From NCBI GenBank assembly GCA_033721095.1, contig JAWWBG010000146.1, forward strand, positions 1 to 7,109: a DNA stretch of 7,109 nt. The letters are read 5' to 3'. Below, one piece after another: positions 1-6,672 of this stretch. Positions within the stretch are counted from its first letter, which is position 1. Each line of letters begins with the position of its first letter. Origin of the DNA: JAWWBG01 sp033721095. Lineage in GTDB: Bacteria; Actinomycetota; Nitriliruptoria; Nitriliruptorales; Nitriliruptoraceae. A model generated the notes under the pieces. The model had not been told where the DNA came from, did not search any database, and saw only the letters and a list, made by a program, of their open reading frames with translations. Position numbers and translations under genes: made by a program.

Positions 1-6
1 CGCCAT
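1..6 (-). CDS. Possible start of a divergent gene, cut by the window edge
   Basis: Only two codons (ATG GCG) are inside the window, so nothing can be said about the product. The call rests on context. Reading the minus strand, GAAGGA (positions 18 to 13) sits 6 nt before the ATG at 6-4, which is ideal Shine-Dalgarno spacing. No complete gene on either strand occupies positions 7-139. A TANNNT-like hexamer (TACAGT, minus strand, 46-41) could be a -10 box, but no convincing -35 box accompanies it. If real, this gene diverges from the tetR-type gene and would share its operator region, a common arrangement for TetR regulators and their targets. The pattern could also be chance. Confidence 0.35.
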
Positions 7-102
7 CCTGAATCCTTCGGGTGCTGGCCCTTCTGCGCCAACTGTATGGCCCGACCGCACAGGCATGATCCCACGCTCGTCGCGGTTCGGCCCCGACCGG
101 AG

Positions 103-131
103 TTGACAACCATTCTGAGTGAGTGTTCACT
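103..131 (+). promoter_or_regulatory. Probable promoter of the tetR-drrAB operon
   Basis: A perfect consensus -35 hexamer TTGACA lies at 103-108. The hexamer 17 bp downstream, TTCACT (126-131), is a poor -10 match, keeping only the first T, the A at position 4 and the last T. This -10 lies inside the palindromic operator, so repressor binding there would block RNA polymerase directly. The -35 is seen clearly; the -10 choice is inferred from spacing. Confidence 0.5.
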
Positions 132-154
132 CAGAATGAGTGGTCACTCACTCA
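111..154. promoter_or_regulatory. Twin palindromic operator for the TetR-family repressor
   Basis: Two near-identical dyads lie side by side: GAGTG-TT-CACTC (121-132) and GAGTG-GT-CACTC (138-149). Their centres are 17 bp apart. The two dyads are themselves mirror images about position 135: TGAGTGAGTG at 116-125 pairs exactly with CACTCACTCA at 145-154, and CACTCA (128-133) with TGAGTG (137-142). In addition, 111-122 is an exact inverted copy of 127-138 (12 bp arms, 4 bp spacer). TetR-family dimers typically bind palindromes of about this size, and two dimers on overlapping or adjacent sites is known in the family. The position over the promoter and just before the tetR-type start supports autoregulation. 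The binding itself is inferred. Confidence 0.75.
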
Positions 155-169
155 ACTGGACAATCGCGC

Positions 170-176
170 AAGGGAG
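170..176 (+). promoter_or_regulatory. Ribosome binding site that sets the tetR-type start at GTG 182
   Basis: AAGGGAG is followed after 5 nt by GTG at 182-184. An upstream in-frame GTG at 140 also exists, but it lies inside the operator palindrome and has no Shine-Dalgarno sequence, so 182 is the better start. Confidence 0.7.
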
Positions 177-181
177 CATTG

Positions 182-783
182 GTGCCAACCAGACAGGACA
201 TCCTCGACGCCGCGGGGCGTGTCGCCCGTACACAGGGCCTGTGGACGATGACAACACGCCAGATTGCGGCGGAGGCGCACTGCTCCGAGGGTTCGATCTA
301 CAACCATTTCGACAGCAAGGACGACCTGCTGATCAGCCTGCTCGAAGAATTCGGCGGGCGGTTCCTGCAGACGGCGCGCTCGTTGCCCGACCGGATCGGT
401 GAGTCCAGCGTCCGAGACAACCTGCTCGAGTTCGTCCGCGACGCCATCGTCTTCTTCCGCGAGCGTTCGACCATGCTCGCGGCGGCACTCGGCAACCCCG
501 GCTCCTTCCATGAGTCGGCCCGTCGGCTCCACAAGCAGGGTCACGGGCCGGGGGCCGTCGCTCGGAGCGTGGTCGCCTATCTGGAGGGGGAGCAGGAGCT
601 CGGGCGCCTCGACCCGGCCGTCGACGTCCGCGGGATCGCCCAGGCTCTCACTGGCGCCTGCTTGGGGCACGTGGTCGTGGGTCTGTCCCACGGCAGGGTT
701 CACCAGTTGTTCAGGACGGACGAGGAGCTTGCAACGACCTTGGTCGATTCGCTCCTCCACGGCATCGCACAGGAAGCTCGCGC

Positions 784-787
<4 letters not shown>
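182..787 (+). CDS. TetR/AcrR-family transcriptional repressor
   Basis: A 201-residue protein from GTG 182, a typical length for the family. The N-terminal DNA-binding domain spans about residues 4-51. It has the standard helix-turn-helix pattern: TTRQIAAEAHCSEGSIYNHF (residues 24-43) followed by DSKDDLL, which contains the family's conserved Y-x-H-F segment. The rest is a helical ligand-binding and dimerisation domain that I cannot assign to a ligand class; its helices end near LTGACLGHVVVGL and LVDSLLHGI. The stop codon overlaps the start of the ABC ATPase gene (ATGA, 784-787), so regulator and transporter are translationally coupled. With the operator upstream, the simplest reading is a repressor of its own operon that is released when a transported compound binds. 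The family call is firm; the target and inducer are inferred. An in-frame GTG at 140 would add 14 residues. Confidence 0.93.
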
Positions 788-1781
<994 letters not shown>

Positions 1782-1785
<4 letters not shown>

Positions 1786-2591
1786 CCGCCGCGACCACCA
1801 CCGTCGAGGGCGCGCACGTCCTCACGCGTCGTTCCGTGTTCCGCCACGAGCTCCTGCCGCTGTATCGGCGCTCGCTGCGGAACTGGCTGCGCGTCCCCGC
1901 CGCGGTCATCCCGCCGCTGTTCATCCCGGTGTTCTTCCTGACCGTGAACACGGCGGCACTCGACAACGTTGCCCAGTTCTTCGCCGAGGACTACGTCGCC
2001 TTCTTCGTGCCGGTCACCCTGCTGATGACCGTGGCGACCGTTGGCAACGGGTCGGGGATGTCGATGGTGCAGGACATCGACACCGGCTACTTCGACAAGC
2101 TGTTGCTGGCCCCGATCCGGCGTGACGCGATCCTGCTCGCCCGCCTGATGGTCGACGGCACGCGTGCGGCCCTCCAGGCGTTGATCGTGCTGCTCGTCGC
2201 TCTCGCCATCGGTGCGGACATCGCGACGGGCCCCGTCGGTGCCTTGGTGGCCATTTCGATGGCCTTTGGCTTCGGCCTGGCCTACGCCGGCATCGGCCTC
2301 AACGTGGCCATCCGCACGGGCAGCGCCGAGGCCACGCAGTCCTCGATGATCTTCTTCTTTCCGCTGGTCTTCCTGGCGCCGTCCTTCGTCCCGCTCGAGC
2401 AGATGGCTGACTGGCTCCAGACCGTGGCACGGTTCAACCCGATGACCTACGTGATCGAGGCGATGCGCGGGCTCACCCTGACGGGATGGAACGGCACCGA
2501 GCTGCTGACGGGCTTCGCGGCGATCGCGGCGATCGGCACCATCACGCTGGGCGGCGCCTTCCGGGCGCTCAAGGCCCGCGCGTCGCAGTGA
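1782..2591 (+). CDS. ABC-2 type exporter permease, DrrB-like
   Basis: A 269-residue integral membrane protein, the permease partner of the preceding ATPase. Hydrophobic stretches at about residues 39-56, 72-88, 131-147, 153-177, 187-204 and 241-259 give the six membrane segments expected for the ABC-2 fold, with a cytoplasmic N-terminus of about 35 residues. The stretch FLAPSFVPLEQMADWLQTVARFNPMTYVIEAMRGL-like (about 197-231) is the conserved ABC-2 signature seen in DrrB proteins. The start is well fixed: AGGAGG at 1771-1776 lies 5 nt before the ATG, which overlaps the ATPase stop by 4 bp. A working exporter would be two ATPases plus two permeases. Export direction is inferred from the family; the cargo is not known. 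Confidence 0.9.
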
Positions 2592-2630
2592 CGTCCCGGG
2601 GAGGCTGACCCGAGTCGATGAGGAGCTGAC

Positions 2631-3278
2631 ATGGAGGACGTGACGGCAGCGATCCTGCTGTTCGAGCGGATGACGGCGCTCGATGCCATCGGTCCTTATG
2701 AGGTGCTCCAGCGGATTCCGACGATCACGCCAGTGTTCGTCGGCCTCGAGCGCGGTGAGGTGCGCACCGAGAACGGCTTCCTGGGCCTGACGGTCGATGC
2801 CGAGCCCGGCGACGTCCCCGCGCCAGGGGTCATCGTCGTCCCGGGTGGCATCGGGACGCGCGAGCTTGCGAGGAACGAGCGCGTCCTGGACTGGCTGCAA
2901 ACGGCCCACGAACGGACCCGCTGGACGACGTCGGTGTGCACCGGCTCCCTGGTCCTTGGCGCTGCCGGGTTGCTCGACGGGCTCACGGCGACCACGCATT
3001 GGTCCGTGCTGCACCTCCTCGACAAGGCCGGCGCGCAGTCGTCGACCCAGCGCGTGATCGAGCACCCCGAGCAGCGGATCATCACCGCCGCCGGCGTGTC
3101 CTCGGGCATCGACATGGCGCTCCGCCTGGTCGAGCTGCTGGTCGACGAGACCGCTGCCCGCGCCGCGCAGCTCATGATCGAGTACGACCCGCAGCCGCGG
3201 TTCGACGCGGGAGCTGTCAGCCGGGCCTCCGAGGACGTGCTGGCGCGTGTGGTCGAGTACGCAGCGCAGCGGGACTGA
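2631..3278 (+). CDS. DJ-1/PfpI superfamily protein, isonitrile hydratase-like
   Basis: A 215-residue single-domain protein of the glutamine-amidotransferase-like DJ-1/PfpI fold. The nucleophile elbow reads SVCTGSLVLGAAGLLDG, with candidate catalytic Cys103 followed by Thr104. Upstream are Asp18 and Glu24 (ALDAIGPYEVL), and after the Cys comes ATTHW (residues 120-124). VIVVPGG (68-73) precedes the nucleophile as is usual. The Asp-near-20, Cys-Thr-Gly and TTHW combination matches isonitrile (isocyanide) hydratases, which convert an isonitrile to an N-substituted formamide, and also the N-terminal domain of some AraC-type regulators. There is no AraC helix-turn-helix here, so a stand-alone enzyme is likelier. 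AGGAG lies 5 nt before the ATG. It begins 39 bp after the permease with no visible terminator, so it may belong to the same operon. The exact substrate is unproven. Confidence 0.85.
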   Translation: MEDVTAAILLFERMTALDAIGPYEVLQRIPTITPVFVGLERGEVRTENGFLGLTVDAEPGDVPAPGVIVVPGGIGTRELARNERVLDWLQTAHERTRWTTSVCTGSLVLGAAGLLDGLTATTHWSVLHLLDKAGAQSSTQRVIEHPEQRIITAAGVSSGIDMALRLVELLVDETAARAAQLMIEYDPQPRFDAGAVSRASEDVLARVVEYAAQRD

Positions 3279-3294
3279 CGCGCCGGCCGGTCAG
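3275..3294. terminator. Weak palindrome between convergent genes, possible bidirectional terminator
   Basis: The two convergent genes are 12 bp apart. Their stop codons lie in an imperfect 20-bp palindrome: CTGAC at 3275-3279 pairs with GTCAG at 3290-3294 around a GC-rich core with two mismatched pairs. There is no T-tract. It could act as a short hairpin in either direction, but the symmetry may be partly forced by facing stop codons. Confidence 0.25.
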
Positions 3295-4109
3295 TTGAGA
3301 CGGGCGCGCGCGTTGATGGCGCGCCGGCGAATCTCCTCGCCGTCCGACGGCGCATCGGCCACCTCGAGATAGGTCTCGAGCGCGTCGGCGGCCTCGTCGA
3401 ACTGCCCCAGGTGCAGCAGCAGCTCGCCGCGGGCCCGGTGGTCCTCGGCGGCAATGGCCGGCAACAACAGCTTCAGGTCGACCGACCACAGCGCAGCGCG
3501 CGCGTCACCGGCGGCCTGGTAGTCGCGAGTGAGGTTGTTGAGCAGCCGCCGGACGATCAGCGGCGGACTGGCCGGACGCAGCATGTTCCGTCGGAACTGG
3601 ACCTGGTTCCCGGTCGAGCGAGCCACGAGGCGGGCCATGTCCAGCTCGTCGAGGACTGCCCCGCCGTGGAACGGGTCGACGACGGCACGCTCGTTGCCAT
3701 CGCCGATCCCGACCACGAAGTGACCGGGAAGACCGATCCCGTGGATCGGAACACCGAGGCGCCGACCGATGGAGACCCACAGGATCGACAGCGTGATGGG
3801 CAGCCCACGGCGCCGATCGAGAACGCGCGACAAGAGGGCATTGGCCGGGTCGTTGAACGTCTCGAGATCGCCCGTGAACTCGAGCTCGCCGACCAGGTGA
3901 TCGCGCAGCGCCGTCGCGTCCGAGACCGGGTCGGAGGAGGCGAAGCCGCCCGCCCGCAGGGCGTCGGCGAGCGCATCGAGCCGCAGCAGCGCGACATCGA
4001 CATCGAGGTTCGGCTCCGCCTCGACGCAGCACAGCAGGGCGGCCTCGGCGAGGTCTGCGTCGGGACGCCGAACGACACGTGCGAGGCGCTTGCGGCTGTC
4101 TGCGGACAC
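3291..4109 (-). CDS. SirB1-family transglutaminase-core and TPR protein
   Basis: A 272-residue, probably cytosolic protein. The central block, about residues 83-150, has the SirB1/transglutaminase-like core pattern: NDPANALLSRVLDRRRGLPITLSILW, then a rigid PGHF (128-131) and VDPFHGG (144-150). His130 and Asp145 fit the His and Asp of a transglutaminase-type triad. No Cys is present in the segment where a nucleophile would be expected (TLS, 106-108); the only cysteines are Cys27 and Cys28 near the N-terminus. Residues about 196-250 form TPR-like helices (DYQAAGDARAAL, LGQFDEAADALETYLEV). Proteins of this family are widespread and their biochemical role is poorly defined, so no reaction is assigned. 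The start is GTG; no Shine-Dalgarno sequence is close, and a possible -10 box 6 nt upstream suggests leaderless translation. It converges with the PfpI gene and diverges from the crotonase gene. Confidence 0.85.
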   Translation of the reverse strand: MSADSRKRLARVVRRPDADLAEAALLCCVEAEPNLDVDVALLRLDALADALRAGGFASSDPVSDATALRDHLVGELEFTGDLETFNDPANALLSRVLDRRRGLPITLSILWVSIGRRLGVPIHGIGLPGHFVVGIGDGNERAVVDPFHGGAVLDELDMARLVARSTGNQVQFRRNMLRPASPPLIVRRLLNNLTRDYQAAGDARAALWSVDLKLLLPAIAAEDHRARGELLLHLGQFDEAADALETYLEVADAPSDGEEIRRRAINARARLN

Positions 4110-4115
4110 GATTCG

Positions 4116-4121
4116 AGCCTA
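4116..4121 (-). promoter_or_regulatory. Possible -10 box for a leaderless transcript of the SirB1-like gene
   Basis: On the minus strand TAGGCT fits the actinobacterial TANNNT -10 pattern. It ends 6 nt before the GTG start, so transcription would begin at or next to the start codon. That would explain why no ribosome binding site is at the right distance; the nearest purine run, GGAAGGGG, is 18 nt upstream. I see no -35 match. Confidence 0.35.
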
Positions 4122-4141
4122 TCGACGCCCCTTCCGGAGCC

Positions 4142-4188
4142 CGAGGATCCGGGCACTAGCCTCGCGCTGGCACCCGCCCGGATCCCCG
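4142..4188. repeat. Imperfect inverted repeat in the divergent promoter region
   Basis: CGAGGATCCGGGC (4142-4154) is repeated in inverted form as GCCCGGATCCCCG (4176-4188), matching at 12 of 13 positions with a 21-bp spacer. The right arm ends 1 nt before the ATG of the crotonase gene. It could be a dyad for a regulator of the divergent pair, or, if transcribed, a hairpin next to the start codon. The spacer contains TAGCCT (4157-4162), a weak -10 candidate for the crotonase gene; with that promoter the left arm would not be in the transcript. Confidence 0.5.
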
Positions 4189-4189
4189 T

Positions 4190-4972
4190 ATGGACGAGCC
4201 GCTCCACGTCTCCTCACGCCCGGTTGGCGTGGTGGACGACGTCGAGGTCGAGGGGTCGATCCGGATTCTCACCATGAACCGGCCGGCCGTTCGCAATGCC
4301 ATGGACAGTGCGCTGCTGGTCGCGCTGATCGATGCCCTGGCCGACGCCGAGGCCGACGGGGAGTGCCGAGGGGTTCTGCTGACCGGCGCTGGCGGCGTCT
4401 TCTCGGCCGGCGCGGACGTCAAGGAGCTCGAGCCGGGAACCGCCGTGCGCCGCATGGAGCTCTTCACCGTCTTCTACGGCGCCCTGAGCACCCTGCGGCT
4501 GCCCACTGCTGCTGCGGTCGAGGGCCCCGCCGTCGGCGGTGGGGCCGAGGCTGCGGCTGCCTGCGACCTGCGGGCGGCCGGGCAGTCGGCGCACTTCCGG
4601 TTTCCCGGCGCCGTCCGGGGCATCCCCGTCGGCACGGCCCGGACCATCGGACAGGTCGGGTTGTCGACGGCCAAGGACTGGGTGCTGTCGTGTCGCGAAG
4701 TGCCGGCCGCGGAGGCGCACGAGCGCGGCTTCGTCCAGCGGCTCGTGGAGGACGGCGGCGCCACCGACGCCGCGTTCGCCTGGTTGGCCCTCGTCGCCAG
4801 CCGTCAGCCCGAAGCCGTGCAGCTCCTCAAGCGGCTCTTCAACGACCAGTCCGGGCTGTCCGATCGCGTGGCCTGGGAAAATGACGCTCTCCGCGCCCAT
4901 GCCGAGGCCGGTCCCTTGCCGCCGGGTCTCGACCGCGACCTGCCGCGTACCGTGCGTCCTCGACGCGCCTGA
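4190..4972 (+). CDS. Enoyl-CoA hydratase/isomerase family (crotonase fold) protein
   Basis: A 260-residue protein of normal crotonase length, expected to act on an acyl-CoA thioester in the cytosol. The N-terminal strand and NRPAVRNAMD (30-39) are typical. FSAGADVKEL (71-80) supplies the CoA and oxyanion-hole segment, and AAAVEGPAVGGGAEAAAACD (107-126) is the second oxyanion loop. Aligning by motif with rat mitochondrial enoyl-CoA hydratase, the first catalytic glutamate (Glu144 there, in GGG-x-E) is kept as Glu120. The second (Glu164, in the F-x-x-P-E motif exactly 20 residues later) is Gly140 in HFRFPG. A standard two-glutamate hydratase mechanism is therefore unlikely, and isomerases of the family usually keep the opposite glutamate. 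Substrate and reaction are unknown. No Shine-Dalgarno sequence precedes the ATG; the start is chosen because later ATGs would remove the first strand. glpX follows after 33 bp. Confidence 0.85.
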   Translation: MDEPLHVSSRPVGVVDDVEVEGSIRILTMNRPAVRNAMDSALLVALIDALADAEADGECRGVLLTGAGGVFSAGADVKELEPGTAVRRMELFTVFYGALSTLRLPTAAAVEGPAVGGGAEAAAACDLRAAGQSAHFRFPGAVRGIPVGTARTIGQVGLSTAKDWVLSCREVPAAEAHERGFVQRLVEDGGATDAAFAWLALVASRQPEAVQLLKRLFNDQSGLSDRVAWENDALRAHAEAGPLPPGLDRDLPRTVRPRRA

Positions 4973-5005
4973 CACCCCCATCCCGACGACGAACAAGGAA
5001 TCCGC

Positions 5006-5992
5006 ATGAGCGAGCAACCCGACCGGAACCTCGCCATCGAGATCGTGCGCGTCACCGAGGCGGCCGCGATGGCGGCCGCGCGTTGGCAGGGGCGCGGGGA
5101 CAAGGAGGCCGGCGACCAGGCGGCCGTCGATGCCATGCGCGCCGTGTTGGCGACGGTTGACATGGACGGCACCGTCATCATCGGCGAGGGGGAGAAGGAC
5201 GAGGCGCCGATGCTCTACAACGGCGAGCAGGTCGGCACCGGCGAGGACCCGAAGGTCGACATCGCGGTCGACCCCATCGACGGCACGCGCCTGATGGCCG
5301 AGGGCCGTCCGGGATCCCTGGCCGTCCTGGCCGCCTCGCCGACTGGCACGATGTTCGACCCGGGCCCCTGCGTCTACATGGAGAAGCTGGTCGTCGGGCC
5401 GGCCGCCAGGGACGTCATCGACCTCGACGCGCCATTGGCCGAGAACCTCGCGCACGTTGCGAAGGCCACCGACCGCGAGGTTCGTGACCTGACGGTGATG
5501 ATGCTCGATCGCGACCGCCACGAGGACGCCAAGCGCCAGGTCCGTGAGTCCGGGGCGCGGCTCCAGCTCATCACCGACGGCGACGTCGCGGCGGCCGTTC
5601 TGGCTGCCTGGAACGAGAAGCCGGCCGTGGATGTCCTGTACGGGATCGGCGGCACCCCCGAGGGCGTCACGGCGGCGTGCGCGGTCAAGGCGCTTGACGG
5701 CCAGATCCTCGGACGACTGTGGCCGCGCAACGACGCCGAGAGGACGGCGGCGCTCGATGCCGGTTACGACCTCGATCGTGTCCTCACCGTCGATGACCTC
5801 GTGTCGGGCGACGAGAGCTTCTTTGCCTGCACGGGCATCACGCCCGGCCAGCTGGTCGACGGCGTCACGTTCGATGGCAAGGGTGCGACGACCGAGTCGC
5901 TGGTGATGCGCGGCAAGTCCGGCACGATCCGGATCGTCCGTGCTCGTCACCGCCTTGAGAAGCTCAAGACCTACGCCTCGGTCGAGTACTGA
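5006..5992 (+). CDS. glpX: Fructose-1,6-bisphosphatase class II
   Basis: A 328-residue enzyme, the usual GlpX length, that hydrolyses fructose 1,6-bisphosphate to fructose 6-phosphate in gluconeogenesis; some homologues also act on sedoheptulose 1,7-bisphosphate. Family motifs are all present in order: AARWQGRGDKEAGDQAAVDAMR (24-45) with metal-ligand candidate Asp32, IIGEGEKDEAPML (58-70) with the acidic metal-binding pair, VDIAVDPIDGT (84-94) of the Li+-sensitive phosphatase fold, and GGTPEGVTAACAVKALDGQILGRL (215-238) with Glu219. AAGGAA at 4995-5000 lies 5 nt before the ATG, which fixes the start. Actinobacteria commonly rely on GlpX as their main fructose bisphosphatase, so it is probably essential for growth on non-sugar carbon. 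It may be cotranscribed with the upstream crotonase gene. Nothing in the sequence suggests damage or transfer. Confidence 0.96.
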   Translation: MSEQPDRNLAIEIVRVTEAAAMAAARWQGRGDKEAGDQAAVDAMRAVLATVDMDGTVIIGEGEKDEAPMLYNGEQVGTGEDPKVDIAVDPIDGTRLMAEGRPGSLAVLAASPTGTMFDPGPCVYMEKLVVGPAARDVIDLDAPLAENLAHVAKATDREVRDLTVMMLDRDRHEDAKRQVRESGARLQLITDGDVAAAVLAAWNEKPAVDVLYGIGGTPEGVTAACAVKALDGQILGRLWPRNDAERTAALDAGYDLDRVLTVDDLVSGDESFFACTGITPGQLVDGVTFDGKGATTESLVMRGKSGTIRIVRARHRLEKLKTYASVEY

Positions 5993-6050
5993 GCATCCTG
6001 TTCATCGGGCCGTTCCCGGTGCGTCAACAGCGAAGGGCACACTCCCGGTC

Positions 6051-6470
6051 ATGAGCACCGCAAACCGTCCCACCGTCCTGTTTCTGTGTGTGCACAACGC
6101 TGGGCGATCGCAGATGGCCGCCGGCTGGCTGCGTCACCTCGCCGGCGACCGGGTCGCAGTTCGCAGTGGTGGCTCCGAGCCTGCCGACCAGGTCAACCCG
6201 ATGGCGATCCAGGCCATGGCCGAGGTGGGCATCGACATCGCCGACCAGGTGCCGGAGCGCTGGACCGACGATGGCATCCGGGCTGCCGACGTCATCGTGA
6301 CGATGGGCTGCGGGGACACGTGTCCGGTGTATCCCGGCCGCCGGTACGAGGACTGGGAGCTGACGGACCCAAGCGGTCTCGACCTCGTGGCCGTGCGCCC
6401 GATCCGCGACGAGATCGAGCGACGCGTCCGCGACCTCATGGCCTCCCTGGACATCGACGCGACGTCGTAG
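6051..6470 (+). CDS. arsC: Arsenate reductase, low-molecular-weight phosphatase fold
   Basis: A 139-residue cytosolic protein that should reduce arsenate to arsenite. The N-terminal P-loop FLCVHNAGRSQMA contains the C-x5-R signature (Cys13 to Arg19) of the low-molecular-weight tyrosine phosphatase/ArsC fold. Two further cysteines, Cys87 and Cys91 in MGCGDTCPVYPG, are placed like the resolving pair of thioredoxin-coupled ArsC; the pI258 type has Cys10, Cys82 and Cys89, so the spacing here is shorter (4 instead of 7). DWELTDPSG (101-109) carries the likely general acid Asp106. The reductant could be thioredoxin or mycothiol. The frame is open upstream to 5940 inside glpX, but the ATG at 6051 starts right at the family's N-terminus. 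The purine run GAAGGG (6032-6037) is 13 nt away, which is long. No arsR, arsB or acr3 gene is visible; pstB is the next gene. Confidence 0.9.
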   Translation: MSTANRPTVLFLCVHNAGRSQMAAGWLRHLAGDRVAVRSGGSEPADQVNPMAIQAMAEVGIDIADQVPERWTDDGIRAADVIVTMGCGDTCPVYPGRRYEDWELTDPSGLDLVAVRPIRDEIERRVRDLMASLDIDATS

Positions 6471-6478
6471 GACGGTGC

Positions 6479-6551
6479 GTTCGGGCAACCCACATGCTCC
6501 GTTCACCACTCGTTCACCTCGCGCCATCAGACTTCCGGTGGGTGCCCGAAC
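6479..6551. repeat. Inverted repeat framing the PHO box
   Basis: GTTCGGGCAACCCAC (6479-6493) and GTGGGTGCCCGAAC (6538-6551) are reverse complements over 14 bp, with one extra A (6487) bulged in the left arm. The 44-bp interval between them contains the whole PHO box. The match is too long to be likely by chance within so short a region. The left arm begins 9 nt after the arsC stop, so an arsC read-through transcript could fold into a long stem. No T-tract follows, so a classical terminator is not supported. Confidence 0.65.
6501..6522 (+). promoter_or_regulatory. PHO box: two 11-bp PhoP-type direct repeat units
   Basis: GTTCACCACTC (6501-6511) is followed immediately by GTTCACCTCGC (6512-6522). 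The 7-bp core GTTCACC recurs with exact 11-bp period, which is the known layout and consensus of PhoP-binding direct repeats in Streptomyces (conserved GTTCACC plus 4 variable bases). It lies upstream of pstB, a classical phosphate-starvation gene, and points toward it. A third unit is not evident on either side. A CAGACT hexamer (6528-6533) is a possible weak -10 box just downstream. PhoP activation under phosphate limitation is inferred. Confidence 0.8.
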
Positions 6552-6636
6552 AGGCCCCTCAGCGGTCCGCTCGCGACCAACGAGACGCGCGATGTCCACC
6601 CCCTTGCCACACCCCCGGACCGAAACCCCCGATGGC

Positions 6637-6642
6637 TACGCT
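6637..6642 (+). promoter_or_regulatory. Possible proximal -10 box for pstB
   Basis: TACGCT fits TANNNT and would start a transcript around 6649, leaving a short leader that contains the GAGGAG ribosome binding site. There is no -35 hexamer at normal spacing; TTGCCA at 6604-6609 is 27 bp away, which is too far. It would compete with, or add to, a promoter next to the PHO box. Confidence 0.2.
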
Positions 6643-6659
6643 CCGGCCCGTGAGGTTCT

Positions 6660-6665
6660 GAGGAG
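6660..6665 (+). promoter_or_regulatory. Strong ribosome binding site pointing to a CTG start for pstB
   Basis: GAGGAG lies 7 nt before CTG at 6673-6675, the first codon of the segment that reads as typical PstB sequence. No ATG, GTG or TTG is in frame at the right distance from this site. It is also preceded by an out-of-frame 9-codon reading frame (6632-6661) that ends within it. Confidence 0.6.
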
Positions 6666-6672
6666 ACCGACC

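Noticed and set aside
140..181. Upstream GTG start for the TetR-family gene
   Set aside because: It lies inside the operator palindrome without a Shine-Dalgarno sequence, while GTG 182 has AAGGGAG at 5 nt and begins at the usual family N-terminus.
46..402. Open frame overlapping the tetR operator and the 5' part of the tetR-type gene
   Set aside because: It is out of frame with the TetR helix-turn-helix, runs through the operator, and has no ribosome binding site or domain.
4214..5950. Long minus-strand open frame (578 codons) opposite the crotonase gene and glpX
   Set aside because: The opposite strand encodes two clear enzyme families with ribosome binding sites and motifs. The antisense product has low-complexity composition and no motif.
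5940..6050. N-terminal extension of ArsC by 37 residues
   Set aside because: It would overlap the glpX 3' end in another frame, and the ArsC fold begins right after the ATG at 6051.
5993..6050. Terminator or promoter between glpX and arsC
   Set aside because: Only a 4-bp hairpin (CGGG/CCCG near 6006-6018) without a T-tract, and no convincing -35/-10 pair, could be found.
6632..6661. Nine-codon reading frame before pstB as a leader peptide
   Set aside because: It has no ribosome binding site and no regulatory codon run, and its stop merely overlaps the pstB ribosome binding site. It is too short to separate from chance.
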